DNA of 64,000 nt, taken from Ectocarpus siliculosus. Its lineage: Eukaryota > Sar > Phaeophyceae > Ectocarpales > Ectocarpaceae. The stretch lies in NCBI GenBank assembly GCA_000310025.1, contig FN649759.1, positions 567,799 through 631,798 of the forward strand, read 5' to 3'. A program made the translations under genes and the position numbers. Shown here one piece after another: positions 36,630-49,761 of the stretch. Below the pieces are notes generated by a model. It saw nothing but the letters and a program-made list of their open reading frames with translations, made no database searches and was not told where the DNA came from. The stretch's first letter is position 1; each line of letters starts with the position of its first letter.

Positions 36630-39600
36630 CGCGATGGCACGCAGCACCTCTTGCGCGTTCTTCGCGGCGTTCGACACACACACACAGCCAAGGCAGCAAC
36701 ACCGGTTACAGTCTCTCTCTGCTGTCTCCTCTCTCCGCTGCAAAGGGATGATGCGTCGGCGTGTGGCTTCGATCTTCTGTCTGGGTGTGTGTTGCGCGCA
36801 TCCGGAGGGGCATCACAGATGGTATTGCAAGGAGCGGTGCGGGTATGGGGGGATTACCCACTCTGCATGATTGGTAGGTCTGGCACACAGCAGCAGGCTT
36901 AGGTTCACGAGCACACTGCTGGTCACTGACCCCATCGCCTCGTTCTTCTGGTTTGTGTCAGTCACTACGAGGAGTTGGTCTCCGCGGTCGCCCCAGCTGT
37001 GCCGTGGGTGCTCTCCGCTGGTCTCGCAATTTTGAAGGAGGCGCCAATAGGTCCTGTCCCCGTTAATGTCTTCAGGTGGCCCCATCCAGGGTGCAGTTGT
37101 CCTCCACCGTTGCCTTGGGCTTCTGGGCACCCTAGGCTGGGGGCGTCGAAACCCTAGGTGAGGTCTAATGAGGCTTGCGTCACAGAGCTCTTGACGCAAG
37201 TCTCGGCAAAGACTGCTGGCTGCTGTCGTATATCACACAACGTTGTTTCTTGTTTGCGGCAAGATTACGGTAGAATGCCTGCGCCTGCTCTCCTCTGCCA
37301 GGGACAGCAGCAGACGACCTTCCAGCAGTTGTGTAAACAGAGTCGCGTTGCTTGTCGCCGTTTCTTTGCTATGGGGCAACTCTAGCCCTCTCTGGGGAGC
37401 TCCCATAATCGTTGACTCTCGGTGTTTGTTCGTATCCAAAAACTGGCGTTGAACAAATTGCTCGTCTTTTGGGCAAAACATCCCGTGGTATCGCCCCGCC
37501 TGATCTTGGCACGACTAACTGCGTTTTTTTTTCATGTTTTTATTTCCGGTTTTTCTATGGCGCAGGGGTGCCATGTACCCGATACCTGTGCGGAACATGA
37601 ATTAAATGTTTGTTCCTGAAAATATAACGCACACCCCCGTGCAATGACTCCTACCCGTGCGATTCTGAGGTCAGTTGTTATGGAAGAATTCCAATTGGGA
37701 ATCCCGATATTACGCCTTTTACATCCTGACCCCCATGAGATAGCAGGAGTTCTGCGTAATTCGTTGGAAAAGCTCACAATAGCGCTTTGGCACTCAGTAC
37801 TCGCCTCACAGAGACCCGTTTGCATTCAAACCTTCGAGGCCGCGTAGAGCATTGCTGTGAACCTCCTCGAGCCAAGTTTGGGGAGCTGCGGTGCAGTGTG
37901 TGTTCACCATGCTTGGTAAAATAGGAATTCCAATTTGGAATTGCTGGACGATCCTGGTGGGAATTCCTCATGAATTCCCAACTGGTTGAAATTCCAAATT
38001 GGGAATCGTGAATTTGCTTTCATATCGTTGCATACTCTACGCACACTGCACTCTAGCTGCCCAAACTTGGCTCCGAGAAGCTCACAGTAGTGGAGTGTAC
38101 AGCCTTATCTGTTAGATGGCAAACAGGGGTCTGGGAGGCGAGGACGAACTGACAAAGCGCTTTTGTGCTCTCTGCTTGCTGCCCAGTACGCAGACCTCCT
38201 ACTTTTACAATGTAGGGGGTGGTGGAGCATTGTCTGCCGATCCCCCGGATTCCAAATCGGAAAATATCTCCATAACAGCTGGCCTGAGTAAAAACAAAGC
38301 GGCGATGTGGGGTGTTTTGAACGCACACCCCCGTGCCAAGACTCCGATGTGTGCGATCCTGAACAAATCGCAGCAGACATAACAAAACACATGCGGCGAA
38401 ATAAAAATCCGAGCCGGCGAGGCGGCGAATTACCTTGAAATTCCCCGACACAGAGGTGTGTGCTCACGAGTGATGGAGATCGCGTATCGAATTGCCACAT
38501 TCGATACCGATTTATCGGCGATACTCAACATCGAAATCGCTGAATTATATTGCCGATATGTCGACACTGTCGAATATCGACGATACCGATACAGTACCGA
38601 TATTTTCAGACACGGGGCCCCCAAACTAGCACATACCTAACCCTAGTTGATAGCACGGCCCCCCACTATCATGCGCACAGCTTGCCAGGTGCAAAGCACA
38701 CATCACACACCACACCCTCTGTCCTCTGCGCACCATGCCCGGTCCCGCATACCACACACACAGGACATGAGCCTTTCAACTTTCGGATTGGATGCAGGCG
38801 GATATGATTATGCAACACTGTTGTTGTAGTGTGTAGCATGTATATGTAGCTCTGACTTGTTTGTCCGTCGATCTTCTTGGCGTTTTTTTCTGCATGTCGT
38901 GCTACCTGGGTCAGTCAGTCAGTGCCGGTATAAGACTACAGGCTTCCAGTCTAAGGGTCCTCGTCCTTTGTTAGACATACTCACTTATTGTTTCGTTTGA
39001 CGGAAAGTTCAATTCCATCTATCTACTGATGATGATACTTCCACACACAAACGCGTCGCCGAATACACTACTACCTCTCAGCAGTGGGTCATCGTACGTA
39101 TCGTCGTGCCTGCAGTTGCGTTGACTATAGACCATGGTCAATCAATCGTGATTTGCAAAGACAGGAAGACACGGGTCATTTTGTTGTAGCCGCTCGAGTT
39201 TTTCTGGGCAATATCGATATCGAAATATCGATAATCGGAGTATTGGTCACTTTGGTGAGTGTCGGGAACAAATCTATTATCGGATTTTTATTGTCGAGAT
39301 TTTGAATTTTTTGCCTGCCAGTCCTTGGCCATGCAATCATATTGTTTCCCGGTATCTTACCTGTAATTTTCGTAGTGCCGTAGTTGATTGTGATCGTTTG
39401 GTCTCGTGTGGTTTGTACGCGTGCTTGGTTGATTGAGTAGAAACCGTTTGCCGATTCCAACGAAAACGACAATGTTGAACAACATCACTTGCACATGAGC
39501 AACGTTACGATGCCAAAGTACAGCGGTGGAGCCCATGATACAAGCTATGTATGTACCTTGGTACACTATTTAGTGGCCCGCGACAGAAACAGCTGGGTAC

Positions 39601-40210
39601 GATGGTTTCACCCAATCTCGCCGAAGGTATCGGGGTCGAAGATATCGGGGCTTCGGCACACGCCTTCCCTGTGCGAAGTGAACGATACCTGTGTGATGAT
39701 CAATTAAATCCCTTTGAACCCGATTTTTCTCCGCACCCCCCGTGCCAAGACCCCGGCCTGTGCCATGTAGCCGATCCGTGCCAAGGCCCGCATCCTTACC
39801 GTACCCCATAGCCTGAATCTGAATAATGCTTGTGTTAGTTCAATGACGTGCTTTGAAGGATTGCTGGAGTCCGAACTGGGTCTTGCCCCGTCTAATTTGT
39901 GCTTGAGGCCACCTCTATCATAGACTGGAGGCCACTATGAAGGCAGCATAGCATGAGCATGCATACAATCCAGGTGTTGTATTGTACTGCTGGGGAGGCA
40001 TGCGAGCAATGCCACTTCACTGCTGTCCTAGCGCTTCCGAGTAAACTGCTCGGTGGTTGACTGAATAGAATAATGAACCAATGGCGTTGTTCGTGGATAC
40101 GCCGTCACGTTGTGTTTGGCGTCGTAGATGCGAAATTTGAAGTAGTAATACTACAGCAGTAGATGAGCGGGGGCTAATGAGCCAGGGGTACAACTCTCCT
40201 CCCTTGCAGT
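36630..40210. other. Divergent intergenic region between NMT and the channel gene
   Basis: About 3.6 kb expected to hold both promoters. I see no convincing ORF or RNA gene. It contains the inverted repeat at 37605-38370, palindromic AATTCC/GGAATT stretches near 37920-38015, and ATCGAT/TATCGA clusters near 38475-38600 and 39208-39235. No TATA box could be assigned with confidence. Confidence 0.6.
37605..38370. mobile_element. Fold-back inverted repeat (about 280-nt arms)
   Basis: The arm at about 37605-37890 matches, in inverted orientation and with divergence, the arm at about 38055-38370. Shared blocks in order are GTTATGGA, CCAATTGGGAATCC versus CCGATTTGGAATCC, AGCGCTTTG, CTCGCCTC(A/C)CAGA and GAGCCAAGTTTGGG. 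The spacer holds AATTCC-rich palindromes. There is no coding capacity; it resembles a foldback transposon or a fused pair of non-autonomous elements. Confidence 0.75.
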
Positions 40211-40243
40211 TTTCTATCTGCGCCGCTACCGAAAACTTCCGCA

Positions 40244-42334
40244 ATGCACCGGATCTTCAAGACTGGCGCATCCGCTCCCCGCTGGAGGTGTCTTGTCTAG
40301 CTCTACAGCAGACGAGAGGAAGACCAGCGACCCGAGGGGGACGCGCCGTGACACACTCGCCCTGCTACAGCAGTAGGTTTCCTTCCATTCACTGCAAAGA
40401 CCCCAACACATCCCGTTCGACTACTGTGGTTATATCTCGAATGGGTAGTCTTTCTGTGTTTGTGTTTATTTTTTCTTGTAGTAGTGTACCGCCATACGAT
40501 CGCCACGTAGAAGCGCTGCCGCCAGCGTTAATGAACAGCCAACAGCAGTGGTTTTGGGACTCACGAATACACCAGAGGGATAGAGGGAGGCAGCGCGGTG
40601 TGGAGAGTGGCGGGGGCACAGCATGCATTTCAAACAGAGCCAGCCCTAATCGTTCTCTCGAGTGGACCATTGCTCATCATCTCAGTGGCGTGTCTCTCAT
40701 GTTTCGCTTGGTGGAGGCCGCATCGTGTTTTTACTTCCCGCGTCCCCCGCCTTATTATTGTCAGGCGAAATACATGTACCTTTCGTGCTGAGTCTCATGC
40801 GGCGAGTGCGTCGAACAACACCAACGCTAGTCGTGATACGCACAGCACACAATTGAGAGAGGGGGCTGCTGAGCCCTTGCAGATCGCGTAAACCGTTGAA
40901 AGAAAGCACCGCAGCAGGAAAGCGTCGTCTGTTACTCTTGTGTGATGACCCCGGCTCATGTGTCGAACATGTACCGAGCAGAGCGGTGCAGACTCGCACC
41001 AAGAGTAGATGGGACGAACAAAACACGAGATCACGATAACAGGAAGACCAACCATCCAAAACGGTCCGACAGGATGTGTCGCACTCATCATCTGATCCCG
41101 CACGCTTTTCTTGGTGGTGGGATGGCGTCTTGCCCAGGTTCCTCGTGCTAGACCACGCCGTGCTGCTGGTATATGCGAGCAAGAGCGACTGGGCCGATCA
41201 CCAAGAACCCCTGGACGATGTGGTGCTAAGCGCAGAGTCGGTCGTGGAGACGACGCGGGAAAGGGAAGGGGTGAGTGTCGAGTGTCGAGTCGAGCGAGTT
41301 ACTCGAGGGTGCGTTGCCGGTCGCGCCTGAGGCTGGCACTACATTGGGGGGAAAGTCCTCTGCTGCCTTTCTACATACAGGTGTTGCTGTATGGCTTTGT
41401 GGCGGACCGAAAATTGGATTGCGGGACAGAGGAGTCCACAGAAGGCAGCAATCCCGCAGTGGATAAGAAGTGAGGCTTCTGAGCAGCAGCAGCTGCTGCT
41501 GCTACTGCGAAGGACAGCCACCAATCTGGAAAGGATTATTAAATAGTAGACAAGGTTTTAGGACTCTACCTTGAAGCAGAGACCACTCAGGACGTGGAGA
41601 GGAGCAAAGCTTGCGACGAGCACTTTAACAGCAATGGCACAGCTCACAACAGTGGCGTGCGGTGCGTCACGCATCTACTATTAGCTCATGCAAGGGGAGA
41701 CAGCAGACTGAGCTAGCACCCGCTGCAAACGGCATCAGGTTGCAAAAGGCGCAGAAGCAGCGAAGTTGTTGCCATCCCCGTAACCACTTCACCGCCGAGA
41801 TCTGCGTAGAGGTTGGGAGAGAGGGGCCCGAAGGACCGAGAAAAGCAGGAGAGGGGGGTTGGGGGGGTAGCCGGTTCTCGATCGTGTTGGTGCGGGGTGG
41901 CACACGTCTCTTCAGATGTGCACGAAATACGTCAGGTATGTGAAGTAGATGATGGCATGCTCACACCTTTACCACTACCTTACGGCTGCCGCTGCTACCG
42001 TGGCAACGATGCTCGCCGTGCACCCGCTCCTACACCCCTGCGGTCAACGCCTCAGGCGCTGGTAAAGCTCCGCGGCCCGGGCCACTCGCCGCTCTGCTTT
42101 ACTTGTAGCGCCGTCAACGTCAACGACTCCACCACGCGGCCTGACAGCGAGGCGTGGGAGGTAGCAATAAGCCAGGAGATCGCTGGCCTCGGGGGAGACG
42201 CGGGCACCTCGAGACGGCCGCATACGGTGGCGGCTGCTAGGGGTGGGCGAGGAGTTCGCTCTTGGCGTTTGTGGAATGCGGTCCGCCGGGACGCCGAGGG
42301 GAACTCTGGGAAGGCTGGGGCAGCGTTGATTGCG
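40244..42334 (+). other. PH domain exons of the channel gene
   Basis: Exons 40244-40287 (ends AG), 41138-41270 (starts G, giving Arg), 41381-41458 and 42056-42334. The first encodes MHRIFKTGASAPRWR, the second FLVLDHAVLLVYASKSDW. Together they match the PH pattern L-x-K-x-G...W-R-x-x-F-L-V-L...L-L-x-Y. The last exon contains SPLCFTCS... and DSEAWEVAISQEI, matching the final PH strand and helix with its conserved Trp. PH domains bind phosphoinositides or proteins. The middle exon end at 41458 was chosen by phase. Confidence 0.72.
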
Positions 42335-45300
42335 GTAAGGACTGGGGCATTTTTTTTGTGGTGCTGGTGCTGGTGCTGCCGCTGCCGCTGCCGCTGCCGC
42401 TGCCGCTGCCGCTGGCCCTTTGTTTGAATTGTGTGGGTTGGAAAGAGGCACACGAATGCCTCATCTCGAACTTAGGGGTCCCGATGCATCAATGATGGTA
42501 CGCCATGCTTAGATACGAAGGCCATGCATTCCAGGTGGATGGCAAGCGTGCTGAAGTCAATGTATGGGGGTTGGTGACCGTGTTCTCACGAGTGCGAAGG
42601 TTTCAAGCGTGTGTTTAGTAAAGTATGCTCATACACTCAAGTATTTTTTTAGTATACACTCAACCTTGAGTATTGCCCTCAAGTAAGTACTATAAAAATA
42701 CTCGTGTGTACTAACCGTTTGAGTAAGTTTTTCAAAAGTATTCATGTGTACTCAACGTTTGAGTAAGTATTTTCAAATTACTCGTGCGTACTCAGATGCT
42801 TGAGTATTTTACTCATCCGTTGAGCATTTCCTCGAGTAAGTATTTCAAAAATACTCAACAAATACCAAAGGCTTCGAGTGAGTATTTCAAAAATACTCAA
42901 CTTTTACTGAAGCGTTTGAGTAAGTGTTTCAAAAATACTCAGCCGCACTCCCCAACCGAGTTTTGAAATACTTACTCAAATACTCTTGAGTACGGCGTTT
43001 TGTAATACTTTACTAAACACACCCTTGGAAGGATTCAGGGGAAGAGGTGGAAGTGCCTCGTTTGGTCCTATAACTTGGACGCGTGAAGTAGAACGCGGTG
43101 GTGTGCGGTGTGTTGTTGGGTGTGTTTCGGTTGTATGAAAGCCACGATTTAGTGTGGCACGACAGTACCGTAGACGCCACAAGATAACACACCCACATAA
43201 GAAACCACACGCCCCACAGAATACGACACCCCGGTGATAATTCTCGGCGTTTCTGACAAACGATCGATTTATCACCGGGGCTACATAAGATAACACCGGG
43301 GTGATACAACATCTGCCGCGTGGGCATGTGAGTATCTCACACACACAACATTTGCGTAACTCTCTTTTGGTCGTACCCAATAGCAAGGTATGCGGGAGCC
43401 TACTCTTTTGTGTGAGGAGGGGCACGACGGATGGCGCACTCTGTGGCCACCGAGTCATGTGCTCAGGAGTTTCGTCACCTCCGTTGAGCTCCTTTGTTTT
43501 ACCTCATTCTGCAGAACCACAAATCATGAAGTGTTCGTCGTACAGGCGTTGCTATCACACCCCCGCAGTACCAACCAAGTGTGCGGCAGCAGAGGTTCAA
43601 CTCTACAAGAAGTGTTATAACACCTTTTTATCACGCCCCCTCATTATCACACCCAAAACACAACCCTGTGGGTATTCGGACGTGCTAGCACACCCCCTTA
43701 CCCCCTCATTTATCACACCCCAAACACACCCTGTGCGTGGTCGGACGTGCTACTACACCCCCTGGTTTGTCACACCCCCTTAAGGGCCCAAGCGAGCTGC
43801 ACTTTTATCACCCGGACTACGTAGGATAACACCCCCCCCACACAGGATACCACACCCAGTGATAATATTTTTAAAGCCCAAAATGTTATCACCGGGGTGT
43901 GTTATCTTGTGTCGTCTACGGTATTCCGTTGAATCTGTGTGTGGCAAGCAATGCCCACGAGCACGTTGAGCGAGTTATAGACTTAACGGCCTTGTTCCGA
44001 ACGAATTACTCTCTGTCGTTCCACGAATTTAATCTGTTCGTGACTGCGGACGATGGAAGAAACTTGACCAACTTGCACTTCGATTTCCGGGTGATTTTGT
44101 CTTCGGGTTTCGGTTGCATCTTGCTGTGTATGCTTATCCCTGCTGGAACATGAACATGTTTGATACGGCAGGACCCGGCCGGCGGCGGCGGGAGCGTCGA
44201 CGCAACAGAGAAAGACGGCTCGAACCATGACGAAACCAAACACGAAGAGGAGGAGGGAAAAGGCCAGAACAGTACAGGGGGCGGGGGGGGTGGAAGCGCT
44301 GCGAGACTGTCAAGCCGGGGATTTCGCAGGTGGGTGTTGTGTTGTTATGTTCTCGTTCATTTGAGCCATCTTTGGGGGGGTGACACTTGTGATATAGCTG
44401 TGGTGCTTGTTGCTCCCGCAGACTTCGGGGGTGTTTCTGACGCTCACTGGTGGTCATGCCGCTGTTGCATGTCTGCCGATGCCGACACAGACGGCCGCTG
44501 AAGCGGAGCGATACCACGTGCAAGGTTTCCGACCAAGAATCGGCGAGTAGTCTGGTCGTGGCCCCCGTTGTAACGGAAGGACAGGGAAAGCCGGCAACAG
44601 GAGGAAGAGGAGAAGGGGGCGAGGGAAATCCAATCTCTGACAGTAGCAGGGCGTCGAATCTGTGGAGAAGAGTCGCGGGGGTCGTCCGACAGAACGACCG
44701 TGCCATTTGCACGTCCGAGCCGGGCAAGAATGGCGGAAGCGGAAGGTAAGAATGTTGTGGGGGGAGCAAGAAAGGAGAATGGTGTGGAACGTGGCCGCCC
44801 GCCTAACCCTAATCCAGTAATTTAAGGCTTGCCCCCGGCTTGTAATCACGATATACTACACCAGCTTCGGTGGCTGGGTTTGTTTTTGTGCGGAGATCGT
44901 TTGTGCCCCAATGGGGTGGTAGTGGACAAGCATCGTCGAAAACCTTCCAAAAGACATGTCAGCTCCAACCTCAATGATATGGAGCTATGAAATTCCCCCC
45001 GATGGGGTGTGTTATCTTGCGTCGCCTACGACGCACTGGCCGGGAGTATATTTTCGTTGTCACTCCTACCAGGGTAGCTGAGACTTTCCCTCTGTTGTTT
45101 GGCTTCTCCATGCCGTGAATTTCCCTTGTGCAGTACGACCCAGACCAGCAGCGATGCTAGGTATGGGTAAGTGTCGTTGGTTGGCGATTGTTGTGCTTCA
45201 TCACAGGATTTTCTTAACCTTCTCTCCCCGCTTGCCCATCCGTACTCGACAATAAAAAACAGTCAGCACCTGTCGGAGTCAGGCAACAAGTATCGGCGCG

Positions 45301-48300
45301 AATGCTCGTGGGCTAGAAGCAAGAAGCGCGCTTCAGTACAAGCGAAGTTGTCGCCCGTGGTGGACAGGTACGGCAGCACGCTAGCGCTCTTCCCTCCTGG
45401 GATTTTTGTGTGTTGCGTTTTTCTTCCTTTTTATTATGGCGACAGTCCCCCCATTTTTCGTGGTGAGACGGGTACTGCACTCTTCAGTGTATGTAGAGTA
45501 CTACACGTTTCAGCGTATTTTCGTACAACTACAACCATCCAGGGTCACACAGGGTGGACGTGTATCTGTCTTATCTGTTGCCATTTAGCTCGTTCAAAGT
45601 TCACAGTCTAGTCTATTTTGCTGCTGGTGTAGTGCGTCATGGCTTTCTGTTTTATCTCTTCGTTCCGAAGCAGTTGCAACAACACTCACCAGTATATCCC
45701 TCCGCTTGTGCATCGACTTTCAGCCTACGGATACGGTTTGCAGCCGCCACTGTTTACCAACGCTTGTCTTGGAGATTCTCTACTATTTAGGTTCTGGGTG
45801 CTTCCGTGGCGATCAAAATTGTCCTTCGACTGATAGACCCAATGCACTCCGGCATGAACCTTGAACCTTGTCCGCCTTTTGAGCCTAGTCAACGAGGAAA
45901 AGGATGCATGAAAGGTCGGTCTCCAGTTACCGGCTGGATTCACCTTTGGGCCATCGTTGTAGGCGTGGTGGCTTGGCATGCTTCGCCTGCCTGGCCATTA
46001 TCTCCTTCGTCTGTGTCGCTGCTTATATATGTCGCTCACGTCGCGCGATATAACTGGTGTCGGGTGGGGGGGTGGTTTTCAGGTGGGAATACCTGGTGGG
46101 ACGCTGGATACCTCTGCAGATGGCGAGGTCGGGAGACGTTCTTGGCGTCCGAAGGTGTGGAAGCGCTGTGACGAGAGCGGTACTCTGCTGTGTTTCCTGC
46201 TCCCGCTGTTGGTGTGTTTGTCTTTTTTCGCCGGAACATGTAAGAGATTAAGATTATTACAATATGTAAGAAATGTAAAAGGTGTTTGGGAGTTGGTGGC
46301 CATACCACACTCGGGAGGTGCCGTGGGCGTTGAACTGTGCGGTATATAGTTCGAGGGTACAAGCTGCCGTTCGATTGGGCACCGGCCAATTTTGCCCATT
46401 TTCCGACCCACCCACCCACCACCTGGCCCGTCCAGCGTGCTCCGTCCCGGCTTTGTAAGGATGCGAGGTGAACGGTCTAACGACTACGGCATGCACGACT
46501 ATGAGTACATGAGTACACCCCTACCCCCCCCCCACCGCTGTGAAACGCGTTTTTCCGAGAACAGTTTTCTGGAGAAATTTCCGGCGTTTCCCGACAAGGA
46601 CAACCTCCTTCGAGCGGCGGTGCGGTACAAGCAGTATTCCTTGGTCGAGTACCTCCTCGAGGAGCAGGTGGGTGCACTGCACGTTAACTCTAGTCTGATT
46701 GACACCATGCACCATACCAGCGGTTGGCTTTTTCATGTCTCTTCGTTGTGCCTTGTGGCCGTCGTATAATAGTCTGTGTTAGGTATGCTTACGTCAATTG
46801 ACGTTACGTTAGGCTCCGGGCATCGTCGTTGTATGTTTGTGTGCTGTTGTCATCGTAATCTGTTATAGGTATGCATACGCCGCTGACAATATGTTAGGCT
46901 CCAGGCATCTTGTATATTCGTGTGCTGTCGTCGTCGTCGTCGTAGTCTGTGTTGTTAATAGGCATGCTTTCGTTCCCCTCTTCCAGTTCTTGTTACAATA
47001 GCAGGCATCGCCCGAGCTGTCAGCTTCGAGCACATGGCTCATGCCTGCCTTCACTAACTCCCACTCTCCTTCTGCTCGACCTCCGTTTGTTGGCTGCCGG
47101 TCGCCATTGCCCGAAACCAGCACATGGACGTCAACCTCAAGAACGCCATGGGCATGCCTGTGGTATGGTTCAGCGTGGCCTTCATGCAGAGGGGCGACAG
47201 CGGCGTCATGCTCCGGTACCTCCTGCAGAAGGGCGCGGACATTCACATCAAGAGCCGGGTGGGGCAGACGATGCTCTTTCTGCTCGTGTCCAGCAGGGGG
47301 AAGGAGGCCATCCCCATGCTCAAGTGAGTCTTTTTTGTCCGTGCGGTGATTGTTTGCCTTGACTGTAGCACCGCCCCTTGGGGTACACCGTACATGCCAT
47401 GCCTGTGTTTCTCCCTAGCCCTGAGCTGTGTGTCCTTATTGGTCGTTTCTCTCTTGACCGTTTGTGGTCTTCCGGCGGTGTTTGTGGTAGTCGGTCTTCG
47501 TTGTGGGCCAGTGTCAATTCTTGCAGTATGTTTAGATGTCAAGCTTGCAGTACCGGCTAGCCGGCTCGCTGTGTGTTCGAGTTCCCTGTCGCCTACGCCA
47601 GAATTTCAGGACGCCTGTCTCTTGCTGAGCTTCCTGTGCTTGCGTGTGTCTTTGTCTCGATCTCAGTGGCAGGTTGCCTCCCCTTGTCTTGTCGCCCATC
47701 AGTTTGCTAAACAGCTTGACCAGCTCGGTCTGCACCAGTCGCTCTTCTTGTGGTACCGTAGCCAGCAATGAAAAACCGAAGGACGGCTTCAAACTGTGCC
47801 GTGTGAGACCGTCCGTGCGCCTTGACCCACCCCCTCGACCACACACCCCGCCATCAGGTATCTGGTCGAAGAGCTAGGGCTATCGCTTACGGAGAAGGAC
47901 GACTTCGGCTCCCAGCCCCTTCACTGGGCCGTGCTCCACGGGCACCTCGACACCGTGCGGTGGATAAGCGAGTACACCAAGTATCCCGCCACCCGCGCTA
48001 ACTGGGCCAAGGCTTTCGAAAAGGTGAGACGGGGGACACAGTAACAACCCTGACCTTAATCCTAATCCTAGACTTTCGAAGGGTGAGAAGGGGGGCACAA
48101 CGAAGCGGGGGGGGGGAGGGGGGGGGTGTACTCATAGTCGTGCATGCCGTAGTCGTTTGACCATTGACCTCGCATCCCTACAAAGCCGGGACGGAGCACG
48201 CCGGGTTCTCACCGGACCAGGCTCTCACATCACCAAGCGCGAAGCGCCGTGAGGTATTTGGCGAGTCGCATGAAGGGTGAGCTGCATCCTGCTAAGGGTG

Positions 48301-49642
48301 TTCGGCATCTTGTGCTTACTTCCTTGCGTACGGATGACAGCTACGTATGACTTAATTTACTTTCTGGTGCTTTTACTTCCAGAGACAGTTGTAAGCACTG
48401 TGTAACTGCCTCGAGGAAGCTTGACCATTTTAACACAACGTGGTGCGATCATCCCCCGTTGCGCGGAGTGAGGTTTCTCCACCCCGCACAACATGATCTA
48501 CTCGACCACCATTATGGTTACCGCCAAAAAAAAAAAACGAGGTAAACAAAAAAACGGTAACCTGGTTGCCGAGTTCACGAAGTGAATTGGCTTGTTTTAC
48601 AACGTCGTTGCCAAGCGACGAAAACCCAATCCCGATGGCAAACACCGAGTGGGGGGCTTGTTTTACAACGTCGTTGCCAAGCGACGAAAACCCAAACCCC
48701 GATGGCAAACACCGGGGGGGGAGCCAGGCTCTCACATCACCACATCACCAAGCGCGAAGCGCCGTGAGTTATTCGGCGAGTTGCATGAAGAGTTCGCTGC
48801 ATCCTGCTAAAGGTGTTCGGCATCTTGTGCTTACTTCTTTGCGTAGGGATGACAGCTGCGTATGACTTAATCTATTTTCTTTCTGGTGGTTTCACTTCCA
48901 GAGACAATTATAAGCACTGCTGTGTAACTGCCTCGAGGGTGCTTGACCAATTTAACACAACGTGGTGTGATCATCCCCTTTGCGGGGAGTTAGGGTTCTC
49001 GACCCCGCACAACATGATCTATTCGACACCATTATGTCTACCGCAAAAAAAAAAAGCAGAGGCAAGAAAAGAAGTGTTATTAATAGCTGGTTGCCGAGCT
49101 CACGACGTGATCGACTTGGTTTTCAACGTCGTTGCCAAGCGACGAAAACCCAACCCCGGTGGCAACAACGGGGGGGGGGGAAGCGGAGGGGGAGGAGGGC
49201 AATGACGATGTGAGGAATGGGATGGAGGAAGGGTAGATCATGTACTGCGTTAATTTGGCGGTGTGATATGCGATGGGACAATAAATAGCTTGCTAGTCTC
49301 TCACTGCCGGATGCGTTCTCTACTCTGCGCACCCCCCCACACGCCCTCATGGTTACCTGCGAATCCCAGCCACCGTCCGCGCATGGCTGCCGTTGACCTT
49401 GTTCGCTCATTGCCTTCCCGGTAATGCAGATGCAAAAAATCCGACTGGTGAAGCCGGAGCACATGGGGGCCGCAAGGTCTTGGCGTATTCGGGGGCTGCA
49501 GAAGAGCGCGAGGTCACTGACGCCGCTCGGTGTGGCAGTGCTGCACAACCATGAACACATCGCCAGGTGGCTCATGGGGTGAGACATACACAGAGAGAGA
49601 AAAAAATAGAGACAGAGAGACAGAGAGAGAGAGAGAGAGAGG

Positions 49643-49712
<70 letters not shown>

Positions 49713-49715
49713 GAC

Positions 49716-49761
<46 letters not shown>

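Noticed and set aside
41908-41938. A 20-nt exon (CTTCAG then ATGTGCACGAAATACGTCAG and GTATGT) in the PH region
   Set aside because: The splice sites look good, but including it breaks the frame of the next PH exon at 42056.
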